A stretch of DNA of 64,000 nucleotides, from positions 62,001-126,000 of the forward strand of contig CAWJEW010000003.1 in the NCBI GenBank assembly GCA_963842065.1. The letters run 5' to 3'. Numbering within the stretch: the stretch's first letter is position 1; each line of letters starts with the position of its first letter. Under the pieces are notes generated by a model that saw nothing but the letters and a program-made list of their open reading frames with translations, searched no databases and was not told the origin of the DNA. Shown here one piece after another: positions 45,988 through 54,776 of the stretch. This stretch comes from CAITWD01 sp963842065 (GTDB lineage: Bacteria; Actinomycetota; Thermoleophilia; Miltoncostaeales; Miltoncostaeaceae). Position numbers and translations under genes: made by a program.

Positions 45988-46809
45988 ATGAGCGACAAAC
46001 AACGAGTTGTCTTAGTCACCGGCGCCTCGAGCGGGAATGGCAAGGCGATTGCCGAAGATCTGGCCCGCCGAGGCTACTTCGTCTTCGCCGCAGCCCGTAG
46101 CGAAGGCAAGCTGGAAGCGATGCGCTCGGAGCATATTGCGCCCCTGGAGTTAGACGTGACCGACGGTGACGCAGTTTGCAAGGCCGTGGAGAAGATCACG
46201 GCGAGTAAAGGCCGCCTGGACATCCTGGTCAACAATGCGGGATACGGCCTTTACGGCACGATCGAAGGGGCAACGCAGGAACAAGTTCGGCACGTCTTTG
46301 ATGTCAATGTTCTCGGCTATGGCCGAATGATACAGGCGGTCTTACCGCTGATGCGGGCCCAAAAATCGGGCTTGATCATCAATATGTCATCCGTCGTCGG
46401 CAAGTTGTCCATACCCGTGTTGGGTTGGTACGCGGCCACAAAGCATGCGATTGAAGGGATGAGCGATGCCTTGCGTCTGGAGGTCAATCAATTTGGGATC
46501 CATGTTGTAGTGATCGAGCCGAGTTATCTCAATACCGGCTTCGAAGCGGCGGCCATGGCGGAACTCGAGGCATCAAATGACCCTCAAGCCTACGGCAAGC
46601 TGCTGGCCGCGTATAGAAGGGGTTTCCGTAAGGGGTATGCCAACGCCCCCGGCCCGGAAGTTGTCGTTGCGGCCGTCAACAAAGCGATCGCTGCACGGCA
46701 GCCAAGAGCACGCTATCGGCCAACTCGGGAAAGCACGATGCTGATCACCCTGAGAGGCTTGCTGAGTGACCGGCTTTTTGATGCCGTGGTCGAAATGCTC
46801 TACAAGTAG
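45988..46809 (+). CDS. Short-chain dehydrogenase/reductase
   Basis: 273 residues, ATG 45988 with AGGAGAGAAAC. Classical SDR: VLVTGASSGNGKAIAEDLAR (TGxxxGxG; Asn in place of the usual Ile/Leu), LDILVNNAGYGLYGTIE, INMSSVVGKLS (Ser), WYAATKHAIEGMSDALR (YxxxK). NAD(P)-dependent oxidoreductase of unknown substrate. Base composition is visibly lower in GC than the surrounding genes, and codons such as caa, gtt and tta are common, indicating recent acquisition. Confidence 0.9.
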   Translation: MSDKQRVVLVTGASSGNGKAIAEDLARRGYFVFAAARSEGKLEAMRSEHIAPLELDVTDGDAVCKAVEKITASKGRLDILVNNAGYGLYGTIEGATQEQVRHVFDVNVLGYGRMIQAVLPLMRAQKSGLIINMSSVVGKLSIPVLGWYAATKHAIEGMSDALRLEVNQFGIHVVVIEPSYLNTGFEAAAMAELEASNDPQAYGKLLAAYRRGFRKGYANAPGPEVVVAAVNKAIAARQPRARYRPTRESTMLITLRGLLSDRLFDAVVEMLYK

Positions 46810-47142
46810 GGCAATAGAGCCCTACCGCCGGCGCCCCCCTGCCCGCACGATCCGGCACAGAGCATCGACGACATCGCGCAAACTCCCCCGGGGCCGTCGA
46901 GGCTTCCTTGGCTCGTCGTGACTGAACTCGATTCCGCCGCCGATCTTCTCGAGGATCATGGGAGGTCGCCGGCGCGAGCCGTCTGCGGGGGGGGCGATCG
47001 GGGTCGAGCGCCCGCTAGTTGAGGCAGGCCGCGCACGCTTCCCGAACCGGTCCGGATTGCCGGCGACACCAGTCACTCAACGGCGACCGGATGTCGTCGG
47101 CTCCCTCTGCGCCTGAGGCGCTTGAGGGAGTAGAGAAAGTTC
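46810..47142. other. Gene-free stretch before the IS1595-type element
   Basis: A minus-strand frame (46822-47076) is Arg/Pro-rich and unsupported. The left target duplication of the transposon (gaaagttc, 47135-47142) ends the stretch. Confidence 0.4.
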
Positions 47143-47154
47143 GGCGACTATCCC

Positions 47155-47183
47155 TTGACAGTAGGTAGATTTCATGGGACAAT
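47155..47183 (+). promoter_or_regulatory. Strong promoter in the terminal repeat, likely leaderless transcript
   Basis: ttgaca - 17 nt - gacaat; the -35 box lies within the left inverted repeat. The transposase ATG is at 47190, 6 nt after the -10 box, so transcription would start at or next to the ATG with no ribosome binding site. Confidence 0.65.
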
Positions 47184-47189
47184 ACCTCC

Positions 47190-48137
47190 ATGTCCAAGGT
47201 CGATAGAAACAAGCCGATCCGCTCCAAGGCGTCGGAGTCCACGTATTCGCTCATGGAGTTCATGCGCGAGTTCCCTGATGATGCGACCTGCCTTGACTAC
47301 CTGTGGCGCTCCCGGCTGTCGCCCGATGGCGAGCACGCCGATTGCCCGAAGTGCGGCCGGGTGCGCAAGTTCCACAAGGTTGCATCGCGCCCGTCATGGT
47401 CGTGTGACTCCTGTGGTCGCCACCTGCACCCCACAGCCGGGACGATCTTCCACAAGTCGGCCACGTCGCTGCACCTGTGGTTCTACGTCATGTACCTCAT
47501 GACAAGCACACGGTGCGGAATATCGGCCAAGCAAGTCGAGCGCGAGATCGGCGTCGGCTACAAGACCGCTTGGCGGATGTGCAACCTGATCCGCAACCAG
47601 CTCATGGAACAGACCGACGAGACGCCCCTGGCCGGTGAGGTCGAGGCCGACGAGACCGCGTACGGCGGCCGGCCCAAGGCGTCGATGACGCGCGGGATGA
47701 CCAAGGCTCAGGCGATCAAGTTCGCCAAGACCCGCAAGGTCGGCATCTTTGCCATGGTTGAGCGTGGTGGTCGCGTCCGCGCATTCGCCCAGCCGCGAGA
47801 GGGTGCGCTTCACACCGTGCAGGTGAGCGTCGACCGGACGGCCCGTGTGTTCACCGATGAGTGGGTCGCCTACCGCAACCTGCACAAGACCCACCCCGAC
47901 CACCACACGATCCAGCACAAGGCGCGGGTCTACGTCCATGGTGACGTCCACACACAGACCGTCGAGGGCTTTTTCGGGAACATCAAGACCGGGCTCGCGG
48001 GCAACTACCATGGCGTGTCCGCCAAGTGGTTGCAGGGATACGTCAACGAGTTCGTCTGGCGGTACAACCACCGCGGCGACGACGTCAGGTCAACGTTCGG
48101 GGCGCTCCTTGGTCGGGCTGTCGTCGTCACTCGGTGA
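47190..48137 (+). CDS. IS1595-family transposase
   Basis: 315 residues. N-terminal zinc ribbon (ADCPKCGRVRKF and SCDSCGRHLHP, two CxxC pairs), helix-turn-helix-like region (GISAKQVEREIGVGYKTAWR), then the ISXO2-type DDE domain: GEVEADETAYGG (first Asp), RVFTDEWVAYRNL (second Asp), and HTQTVEGFFGNIKTGLAG (Asn/Glu region). Complete length for the family. No Shine-Dalgarno; see the promoter entry. Confidence 0.9.
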   Translation: MSKVDRNKPIRSKASESTYSLMEFMREFPDDATCLDYLWRSRLSPDGEHADCPKCGRVRKFHKVASRPSWSCDSCGRHLHPTAGTIFHKSATSLHLWFYVMYLMTSTRCGISAKQVEREIGVGYKTAWRMCNLIRNQLMEQTDETPLAGEVEADETAYGGRPKASMTRGMTKAQAIKFAKTRKVGIFAMVERGGRVRAFAQPREGALHTVQVSVDRTARVFTDEWVAYRNLHKTHPDHHTIQHKARVYVHGDVHTQTVEGFFGNIKTGLAGNYHGVSAKWLQGYVNEFVWRYNHRGDDVRSTFGALLGRAVVVTR

Positions 48138-48251
48138 CTTCCTGACCGGAGGCGCGACCTTGTCCAGATTCCGTACGAATTCCTCGCGCGTCGGGATCGG
48201 GATTTCCTTGCCCTTCGGGGTCTTCTGGGTGGGTGGCTTGTCCTCTGGCAT
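48090..48251 (-). CDS. Small passenger protein of the IS1595-type transposon
   Basis: 53 residues from ATG 48251 with GGAGG 5 nt upstream: MPEDKPPTQKTPKGKEIPIP, REEFVRNLDKVAPP. Hydrophilic, with the TPKGxEIPxPxREEF pattern seen in small proteins of mobile elements and phages. Its 3' end overlaps the transposase 3' end by 48 bp on the opposite strand. Function unknown. Confidence 0.6.
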   Translation of the reverse strand: MPEDKPPTQKTPKGKEIPIPTREEFVRNLDKVAPPVRKSPSDDDSPTKERPER

Positions 48252-48270
48252 CGTCCTCCAAGGGTAGAGC

Positions 48271-49074
48271 ATGGGCAGTGTAGTCCCCTCCTACGTCCTG
48301 AAGATGCAGCGGGCCGAACAACACCTCGCTGAGGCGCAACGGATGATCGCCGACTACATCGATAGCCACCCATACGAAGTGGCTAAGAGCGTCGAGGACG
48401 ATCAGGGCGGCAGCGTCCGCACTCTGCGATTCACGAAGCAGCCTGGCGACGAGTTGGCCGTCGTGATCGGAGATTTCATTCACAATATTCGCTCGGGGCT
48501 CAACCACTTGGCTGTCGCCTGCACACCGCGCGAGAACTGGCGGAAGGTTCAGTTCCCCATCTTCGCCAGGGACCCGTTCGAACGCGACCCGACCACAGGG
48601 CAGTACCTGCAAGGGAGCAAAGACCGCTCCGATGCTCGCGGAGCCTGGAGCCGCCACACCGCGGGCATGTCGCCTGAGGCTGTCGCAGCGATCAAGTGGT
48701 TGCAGCCGTTCAATTCGGGACTCTACGACCTCAACCTCCACGGGCTCCTGCTCCTGGAGGATTTTTCCAATGCCGACAAGCATCGCGAGCTTGTGATTAT
48801 CGCGTCGGCCCTGCGCGATCCGACGATTACCGTCACCGGGCTGGACGGCATACCGCGTCCGCTCACCATTCCCGGCAACGCGAACAACGGCGCACAGATC
48901 GGAACGATTTCCTTCCCCTGCGAAGTGAACGTGGAGATCACGGGCACCCCTTTGGTAATAGCCGCTGTCGGGGAGCCACTGGCGTACGTAGAACTCCCCG
49001 GGGCCCTCGTCACGATCTTGACAGCGTGCCGAGATGGGGTGATCCCCCGGCTCCGCCCCTACGTCATTCACTGA
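48271..49074 (+). CDS. Passenger hypothetical protein, 267 residues
   Basis: ATG 48271, or ATG 48304 as a shorter start. N-terminal helical part (MQRAEQHLAEAQRMIADYID), conserved-looking LAVVIGDFIHNIRSGLNHLA, HGLLLLEDFSNADKHRELVI, then a beta-rich half. The pattern (D-x-x-H-N-x-R-x-x-L-N-H and N-A-D-K-H-R) resembles uncharacterised proteins common in mobile DNA. Codon use is typical of coding sequence. Divergent to the 53-residue gene with only 19 bp between starts. Confidence 0.65.
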   Translation: MGSVVPSYVLKMQRAEQHLAEAQRMIADYIDSHPYEVAKSVEDDQGGSVRTLRFTKQPGDELAVVIGDFIHNIRSGLNHLAVACTPRENWRKVQFPIFARDPFERDPTTGQYLQGSKDRSDARGAWSRHTAGMSPEAVAAIKWLQPFNSGLYDLNLHGLLLLEDFSNADKHRELVIIASALRDPTITVTGLDGIPRPLTIPGNANNGAQIGTISFPCEVNVEITGTPLVIAAVGEPLAYVELPGALVTILTACRDGVIPRLRPYVIH

Positions 49075-49100
49075 CCGCGTCTGCTTGCCATGTGTGGTCA

Positions 49101-49649
49101 TTACAGACCCCCAAGCCTGGGCGCGTCGCCGGGCCATGGATGGAGTGGGGGAGCCTCGCATGCGATCTTCTTCGGCTCAGCGTCCGGCCGGATCTGCCAG
49201 GCTGTGAACCCGCTCAGCAATATGTTTGCCTGGATACTAAGGCGCATAAGGTCGCAGAAATGTTGGGTCGTATTGCCCTTGGCTGGAGGGTACCGATGCG
49301 CGTATCGCCACACGAAGCCTGTCTCACGTGACCACACTCCTATGAATCGCGGCGTTGTGTTCGGCCCGTTGCAGTTCCACGATGTACCTCCATCAGAAAA
49401 CACATGCAGGATCCCTGGGGTCTGATCGACAAAGCCCGCGACCACGCACTCTGTTGAGCCCTTGTCACGGGCCGCAGAGCCGTCGATCCGGACTAACTCG
49501 CTGGCTACCTCGTCTCTTATGGCTTCCCAGTTAGTCCAAGTGCGTTCTCTCTTGAACCACTCTCTCAGCGGCCCCCCGATGACACCGGACCCCGCCCAGC
49601 CCCACATCAGCCCTTTCTGGCTCTTCGGGGGTAGTCGTGGGTCTTCCAC
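49101..49649 (-). CDS. Passenger hypothetical protein, 182 residues
   Basis: Well-composed sequence (GLMWGWAGSGVIGGPLREWF, TWTNWEAIRDEVASELVRID, GFVWRYAHRYPPAKGNTTQH, ILLSGFTAWQIRPD). No known family recognised. GC is lower than in chromosomal neighbours. Convergent with the 267-residue gene. Confidence 0.5.
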   Translation of the reverse strand: MEDPRLPPKSQKGLMWGWAGSGVIGGPLREWFKRERTWTNWEAIRDEVASELVRIDGSAARDKGSTECVVAGFVDQTPGILHVFSDGGTSWNCNGPNTTPRFIGVWSRETGFVWRYAHRYPPAKGNTTQHFCDLMRLSIQANILLSGFTAWQIRPDAEPKKIACEAPPLHPWPGDAPRLGGL

Positions 49650-49712
49650 GCCTTACTCGATCCCGAAACTGCGCTTGGGAAGAGAGATCAGGGCCCTACG
49701 AGGATCGTGCGT

Positions 49713-50030
49713 TCACGCTCTTCTGAAGTGCCGTACTTTCGGTGTCTCGGGCCGCAGCCCAAATCCCTTATCACCGCAGCGATTCCGGGGCGTCCGGAGT
49801 GCCTGGCCACCCACGGGAATGCCCGAAGAGCCCCCTTTCTCACCAGGGACCTGCATCCACTTGTCGGTGTGGGTTGCGTTGAAAGTGTTCGTCGGAGCCG
49901 CCGCGTCCAAGACGAGTCGATCGGCGCCGACAAGTATGCGCCGCGACTTCTCGAGATAAATAGCGCCCAGCAGGGTCATTGGAAGAACATCCTCTGGGGT
50001 GTCTACAACCCCGTAGTAGTAGGGAGTCAT
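49713..50030 (-). CDS. Passenger hypothetical protein, 105 residues
   Basis: MTPYYYGVVDTPEDVLPMTL, GAIYLEKSRRILVGADRLVL then a Gly/Arg-rich tail. Ends near the right inverted repeat of the transposon. The first half looks like a real protein, the second half less so. No family recognised. Confidence 0.4.
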   Translation of the reverse strand: MTPYYYGVVDTPEDVLPMTLLGAIYLEKSRRILVGADRLVLDAAAPTNTFNATHTDKWMQVPGEKGGSSGIPVGGQALRTPRNRCGDKGFGLRPETPKVRHFRRA

Positions 50031-50322
50031 CTTAGCTCAACTCCCTACCGTGAGGGGATAGTCGCCGAAAAGTTCTCACGAGCCCCCGGACCTGGGCTGC
50101 TCGGACCTGGGCCAAATCCCGTTAATCCCCCACTCGGATCAATCCCAAAGAGTGGATCACGCCGCGGCTGCCGGTGGTCCGAACCAGGTCGTGAGCGCGT
50201 CCGCGAGGCCGAGATCTGCGCCCTCGCCGACCCACGCGACGTATCCATCGGGCCGGACTAGCGCTGCGGTGGGCGCCGTGACGGCACCGAGCGCCGGGAG
50301 TTCCCACGTGCCGTCGTAATCG

Positions 50323-51709
50323 GGTTCTTCGGGCATTCACGTGGGTAACTCGACGGGAATTCGGCCGCAAACGAGGGTCAGCATCGACAGCAAGGATTCG
50401 AGCCGTCGGAAGCCTCGTGCCCGATGGCTGATGAGCCGTACGGTGGAGTTCATGCCCTCAAGGCGCGCGTTGGTGAGCCCGAGCGTGATGGCGTTTGCGA
50501 TCTCGCCTCGGTAGCGGTCGAGGGTGAGCGCCGTCCGCTGGAACGGCTCCATGCCGGACTCAAGGGCTGCGAGGATCCAGTCGTCCAGGAGCTCTGTGGC
50601 CTCGTCGTGGTCGTGGGCCACATAGACGCCGCGCAGTTGCTCGATGAGCAGCCAGCCGGCGTAGAGCTCCTGGTTGGTGAGCTTCAGCTCATCGAGGATC
50701 GTGCGATCCGAGCCGCGCAGGTTCTCCGCGCGTCGGCGGATCGCAAAGCGGGTGCCCTTGATCCAGGAGGCCCGCTCCGGGTCGGTGCGCCTGAGCTCCT
50801 GCCACATCCCGCGCCGGACCTCATCGAGGGCGCCCATAGCGAGCTTGACGACGTGGAAGGGGTCCGCGCAGATCGCCGCAGCCGGGCAGTGCACCCTGAT
50901 CGCCGACATCCAGCCGTCGTGCAGGTCGACCGAGATCGCCCCGATCGCGGCGCAGCGCTCGGGGCCGAGGGCCGTGAAGAATTCCTCGAGCGTCGTGCGG
51001 CTCCGGCCTGGGGCGGCCCACACCAGCCGGCCGGAGTCGTGATCGGTGACGCACAACAAGTAGCGATGGCCTTTACGGTAGGCGACCTCGTCGATCCCGA
51101 TGCGAACGAGTCCATCCAGGCCGTCGCCGATTCGTCGTGCGCTGTGCTCGGCGACGACCCGCTCGATCATCCGGCCCACCGTGTGCCAGTCGATGCGCAT
51201 CAACTCGGCCACCACACTCTTCGGCGCGGATCTCACCAGCCAGACGCACGCGTCCTCGAAGGCCCGGCTAACCCGGGATCCCGGCCGGGCCCACGGCACG
51301 GCCTCGGCGCTGACGCCGCACTCGGAGCAGATCACGCGGCGCACCTCGGCCGTGAGGACGCACCGCACCCGGAAGGCGTCCAGATGACGCCAGGAGCGGA
51401 CCTGGCGGTCGTAGACCGACCGTGCCCGCTGCCCGCAGCGGCCGCAGTGCATGCGGCGGTTCGAGCGCCGGGCAACGGTGAGGGTGATCACCTGGCCGCC
51501 GGGTTCCTCGACGATCCGCACGTCGCTCACCCGCACCGCGTCGATTCGCAGCAGGCGCTTGAATATGTCGGCCACGCGCATCTCGTGCTCCTTGCTCGAT
51601 TTTCCCTTAGCAAGAAGCGAGCCTACTCAGGGGCCCGAGATCGCGCGTGGCACTTGGGATCTCGGGCGTTGGCGGGGGCTCAGCTACCCACGTTTATCCC
51701 CGAAGCGCC
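50323..51709. mobile_element. ISL3-family insertion sequence
   Basis: 1,387 bp, flanked by an exact 8-bp target duplication cgtaatcg (50315-50322 and 51710-51717), the length usual for ISL3. Terminal inverted repeats ggttcttcgggcattcacgt / ggcgcttcggggataaacgt continue into gggtaa/gggtag. Inserted in the 3' part of the monooxygenase gene. Confidence 0.93.
50337..51581 (-). CDS. ISL3-family transposase
   Basis: 414 residues, complete. N-terminal zinc finger (HCGRCGQRARSVYD and VICSECGVSAEAV), helix-turn-helix (SVVAELMRIDWHTVGRMIE), DDE core with RIGIDEVAYRKGHRYLLCVT (first Asp), ISVDLHDGWMSAI (second Asp) and NARLEGMNSTVRLISHRARG (Glu). The start at 51581 is followed by a typical N-terminal DNA-binding region. 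Confidence 0.92.
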   Translation of the reverse strand: MRVADIFKRLLRIDAVRVSDVRIVEEPGGQVITLTVARRSNRRMHCGRCGQRARSVYDRQVRSWRHLDAFRVRCVLTAEVRRVICSECGVSAEAVPWARPGSRVSRAFEDACVWLVRSAPKSVVAELMRIDWHTVGRMIERVVAEHSARRIGDGLDGLVRIGIDEVAYRKGHRYLLCVTDHDSGRLVWAAPGRSRTTLEEFFTALGPERCAAIGAISVDLHDGWMSAIRVHCPAAAICADPFHVVKLAMGALDEVRRGMWQELRRTDPERASWIKGTRFAIRRRAENLRGSDRTILDELKLTNQELYAGWLLIEQLRGVYVAHDHDEATELLDDWILAALESGMEPFQRTALTLDRYRGEIANAITLGLTNARLEGMNSTVRLISHRARGFRRLESLLSMLTLVCGRIPVELPT

Positions 51710-53279
51710 CGTAATCGGCGTCGATGATTTGCACCCGGTCCGCCCATGGATCGATATCGATGCGACTCGGATCGCCGAGATTGACCAAGACTGGCCGCGC
51801 ATCGAGCAAAAAGGTGAACACCCTCATCCGACCGTCCGCCGTGACCAGATCCAGGTCGGGCATCCGTCGCCCAAGCAGTGGGTGCCCCTCACCGAGGTCG
51901 TAGTGGATGTCCAGCCCAGACGTCATCGCGCCGTACCGCTTACGCGGTTCGTCCATGCCGAGCAGTTCGGTCATCGTCTCGCGGAGGGCGTTGATCCGAT
52001 CGTCGCCACGGGTGAGCACGGTCTGCGCCAAGGTGTTGTGCAAGACACGCGCGGCGACCGGGTGTCGCTCCGCCTCGTAAGTGTCCAAGAGACTGTCGGG
52101 CGAGACACCCTTGACGACTTGCGCGAGCTTCCATCCGAGATTCACCGCGTCCTGAATGCCGGTCTGTAGACCCTGCCCGCCGACGGGGGAGTGGATGTGC
52201 GCGGAGTCGCCGGCCAGGATTACCCGGCGATCGCGATAGGACGCTGCTTGCCGCGTCATGTCGGTGAACCGGGAAATCCACGTTGCGTTGTGCACGCCGT
52301 AGTCGGTTCCCCACACGGCCATGAGCGCGTCGCTCAGATCACCCAGGGTTGGCTCGCCGGTGTGCCCGACCTCCCGCTCTCGCACTACAACGCGCACTCG
52401 CGCCCCGCCACCCAGCGGCGAGAACCCACTCGTGCCCTTGTCGTCGCGACGCAGACCCCAGTCCGGCTCATCGCGCATCTCGACCTCGGCGACCAGCGAA
52501 CTAGTCGACGGGTCCCAACCCGGGAATGCGATCCCCGCCGTCTTGCGGATGACGCTGCGTCCGCCGTCGCATCCGACCAGGTACTCCGCCCGTAGCGAGC
52601 GACCATCCGCGAGATGGACGTCGACCCTGGCGTCGTCCTGGGTGAACCCAGTCGCCTCAGCGCTGTAGTACACCGGCACGCCGAGCTCGGCGATCCACTC
52701 GGCGAGGATCCGCTCGATCTCGTCCTGCCAAAGCGCGAGCCCGTAGTTGTGCCGGGTCGGGCAGTCGCTGATGTCGAGCGGGATCAGGGAGAAGCTTGCG
52801 ACCTGCATCGCCGTCCCGGCGGCGATGAACCGAGCCGCGATCCCGCGCTGGTCGAAGATCTCGAGGGTGCGTGCGTGCAACCCACCCGTTCGCTTGCCGG
52901 CGAGCTCGCGGGTGACGCGCCGCTCGAGAATGCCGACGTCGACGCCCGCCAGGGCAAGTTCGCCGGCAAGCATCATCCCCGTCGGACCGCCGCCGGCGAC
53001 CAGCACCGCATGCCCGGTCATTGCGACACCCCGACATCGCAGCTCGAGCTCAGCACACGCATCTCGCTCCTCCGTGTTCGCCGGATTGGGCCTGCGAGAG
53101 GCGATTATGAGCCGCCGAGCGGGAGCTCATGGGGGCCGCGGGCCGGGAGTAAAGTGTGGTTGGCGGAGAGTTCCGGGGCGGGTTTGGCACTCGTGGCGGT
53201 CACGGGCAGGTCCATAATTGTGCGGGAGGCGCCGCGGTGAACGCCCCCTCATAAGCGACCTGCGCCCCATCCGTCATGC

Positions 53280-53681
53280 ATGGGAAGCAACGACAGGCAG
53301 TCCCGAGCGCCGCGTGGTTCTGCGACACCGGGCTCGCTCCGATGGATCGCGACAGAGCGTGCCCGCGCCGCACGCCTGATCGCGAACTCCCGCGGGCCGG
53401 CGCTGCGGCTCACCGTCGAGCTCACGCCGGACCAAGTCGCTCAGCTGGCACTCCGCGTCGGTGATCTGCTCTCCGCTCGCCATTCCGGACCGGCGACAGC
53501 CTCGCCGTATCTCACCGTCGCCGAGGCGGCGGACTTCCTGCGGTGCTCGCGGGAGCGGATCCACGCGCTGCTGACCCAACGAAAGCTGACGCGCCACAAG
53601 GACGGCGGGCGGACGCTTGTGCTGCGAGGTGAGCTCGAGGCGTGTGTGCGTCCGGTGACCGAACTTCGCAGGGCAGCCTGA
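53280..53681 (+). CDS. Excisionase-type HTH protein
   Basis: 133 residues from ATG 53280. The C-terminal half is a MerR/excisionase helix-turn-helix: YLTVAEAADFLRCSRERIHA then LLTQRKLTRHKDGGRTLVLR. The N-terminal part is variable. Recombination directionality factors of this type bend DNA at att sites. It is tail-to-tail with the integrase (7 bp between stops), an unusual arrangement because xis normally precedes int on the same strand. The true start may be further in. Confidence 0.7.
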   Translation: MGSNDRQSRAPRGSATPGSLRWIATERARAARLIANSRGPALRLTVELTPDQVAQLALRVGDLLSARHSGPATASPYLTVAEAADFLRCSRERIHALLTQRKLTRHKDGGRTLVLRGELEACVRPVTELRRAA

Positions 53682-53688
53682 TCAGGCG

Positions 53689-54768
53689 TCAGGCGAACTC
53701 CGGCTCGGGCAGGTCGTCGGGGATGAGATGCACGTAGGTCGACAGCGTGAACGCCGGGGAGTGGTGCCCCAGCATCATCTGGACCTGCACGGCGTTCCGC
53801 CCCGCCTTGAACAGGCGCGACGCGCAGGTGTGCCTGAGCGTGTGGGCGCTCGCCCATGGAACTCCGGCGCTGACCGCCGCAGGCTTGATCACCCGGTGGC
53901 TGAGGTTGGATGGGTGGATGTGCGTGCCGCGTCTGGTGGGGAACACAGGATCGCCGTCGGCGGGGTAGAGGCTCGCCTGGCGATATGCGGCAAGGTCAGT
54001 CGCCATCTGGCGCGCCAGCGGCACGGTCCGGATCCCGTAGTGGCTCTTGGGCAGATCGATGGTGCCCTCGAGCATCCGGCGCTCGACGCGGACCCGGCGC
54101 GCCTCGAGGTCGACGTCCGACCACAGAAGGGCGATGCACTCGCCGATGCGAAGCCCGGTCTCGGCGAGAAACCGGACGAGCAGCCGCCATTCCGGGTCGG
54201 CGGCGGCGATCATGCCCGCAAGCTCATCCTCGGTGAGCGCGAGGGCGTGATCGTCGGGCGCCGTAAGACCGGAGATGCGGATTCCCGTGCAGGGATTCAC
54301 CCGGACCAGGCCATCCTCCATGGCGGTCGCAAACAGGGCCCGCGTGGGGGCGATCACGTTGCGGATCGTCGACGGCGCGTATTCGACCTCGGTGAGATCG
54401 GCCACCAGCCGCTTGATGTCGCGGTGGGTGATCTCGGCGACGCGCAGGCGGCCAAGCCGGGGGATGACGTGGGCCTCGAGATCGCGCGCGTAGTCGCGCA
54501 AGGTCAATGGCCGGATCCCGCGGGCGGTGCGCCCCTGGAACGTACGCACCCATTCGGCCGCGTACCCGTCGAAGCGGACCCGCGACTGCTCGCGGTACTC
54601 GCCCCGGGCGACGTCGGCCGTCAGGGACGACTTGAGCAGGCGCGCCTCGGCGAGCGTGGAGGCCGAGCGCTTGCGGCGTACGCCGGTGGGGTCCGTGAAG
54701 GTGACCACGTACCGCGAGCCGCGCTTGTAGACACCCGGCACGGAGGTGCGGACATAGGACGCTGGCAT
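53689..54768 (-). CDS. int: Tyrosine recombinase integrase of the tRNA-Lys island
   Basis: 359 residues, ATG 54768. Arm-type N-terminal region, SAM-like core-binding domain (GYAAEWVRTFQGRTARGI, LEAHVIPRLGRLRVAEITHR), catalytic domain with Arg in ETGLRIGECIALLWSDVDL, HTLRHTCASRLFKAG (HxxR), LGHHSPAFTLSTYVHL (His and nucleophile Tyr). Complete. The start is 104 bp from the tRNA-Lys 3' end and two TGTTCCCAC sites lie between, consistent with integration into that tRNA. Confidence 0.92.
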   Translation of the reverse strand: MPASYVRTSVPGVYKRGSRYVVTFTDPTGVRRKRSASTLAEARLLKSSLTADVARGEYREQSRVRFDGYAAEWVRTFQGRTARGIRPLTLRDYARDLEAHVIPRLGRLRVAEITHRDIKRLVADLTEVEYAPSTIRNVIAPTRALFATAMEDGLVRVNPCTGIRISGLTAPDDHALALTEDELAGMIAAADPEWRLLVRFLAETGLRIGECIALLWSDVDLEARRVRVERRMLEGTIDLPKSHYGIRTVPLARQMATDLAAYRQASLYPADGDPVFPTRRGTHIHPSNLSHRVIKPAAVSAGVPWASAHTLRHTCASRLFKAGRNAVQVQMMLGHHSPAFTLSTYVHLIPDDLPEPEFA

Positions 54769-54776
54769 GCGTCAGA

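Larger units (their letters stand above)
47143..50066. mobile_element. IS1595-type transposon with passenger genes (2.9 kb)
   Basis: Ends are inverted: ggcgactatcccttgacagt (left) and, read inward from the right, ggcgactatcccctcacggt, 20 of 23 positions alike. Flanks gaaagttc (left) and gaaaagttc (right) look like an 8-bp target duplication with one extra A. Contains an ISXO2/IS1595-type transposase plus four further small genes, so it is a passenger-bearing transposon rather than a bare IS. Confidence 0.75.
50157..53021 (-). pseudogene. FAD-dependent aromatic monooxygenase split by an ISL3 insertion
   Basis: N-terminal part 53021-51718: AVLVAGGGPTGMMLAGELAL (GxGxxG), EYLVGCDGGRSVIRKTAGI (DG motif), RRVILAGDSAHIHSPVGGQG (GD motif), the PHBH/PheA-type group A flavin monooxygenase. 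It reads into the IS at IIDADY. The remaining 50 residues (DGTWELPALGAVTAP, VRPDGYVAWVGEG, thioredoxin-like end) lie beyond the IS at 50314-50157 in frame once a single cgtaatcg is kept. The intact enzyme would hydroxylate an aromatic or polyketide substrate using NAD(P)H and oxygen. Loss of only the C-terminal end leaves some chance of residual function. Confidence 0.88.

Noticed and set aside
46822..47076. 84-codon minus-strand frame after the SDR gene
   Set aside because: Arg/Pro-rich, no motif and no ribosome binding site.
48127..49161. 344-codon minus-strand frame opposite the passenger gene
   Set aside because: Overlaps the small GGAGG-led gene in another frame and lacks protein-like composition.
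50424..52169. 581-codon plus-strand frame spanning the ISL3 transposase and monooxygenase
   Set aside because: Crosses an IS boundary and lies opposite two recognised genes; cannot be an evolved gene.
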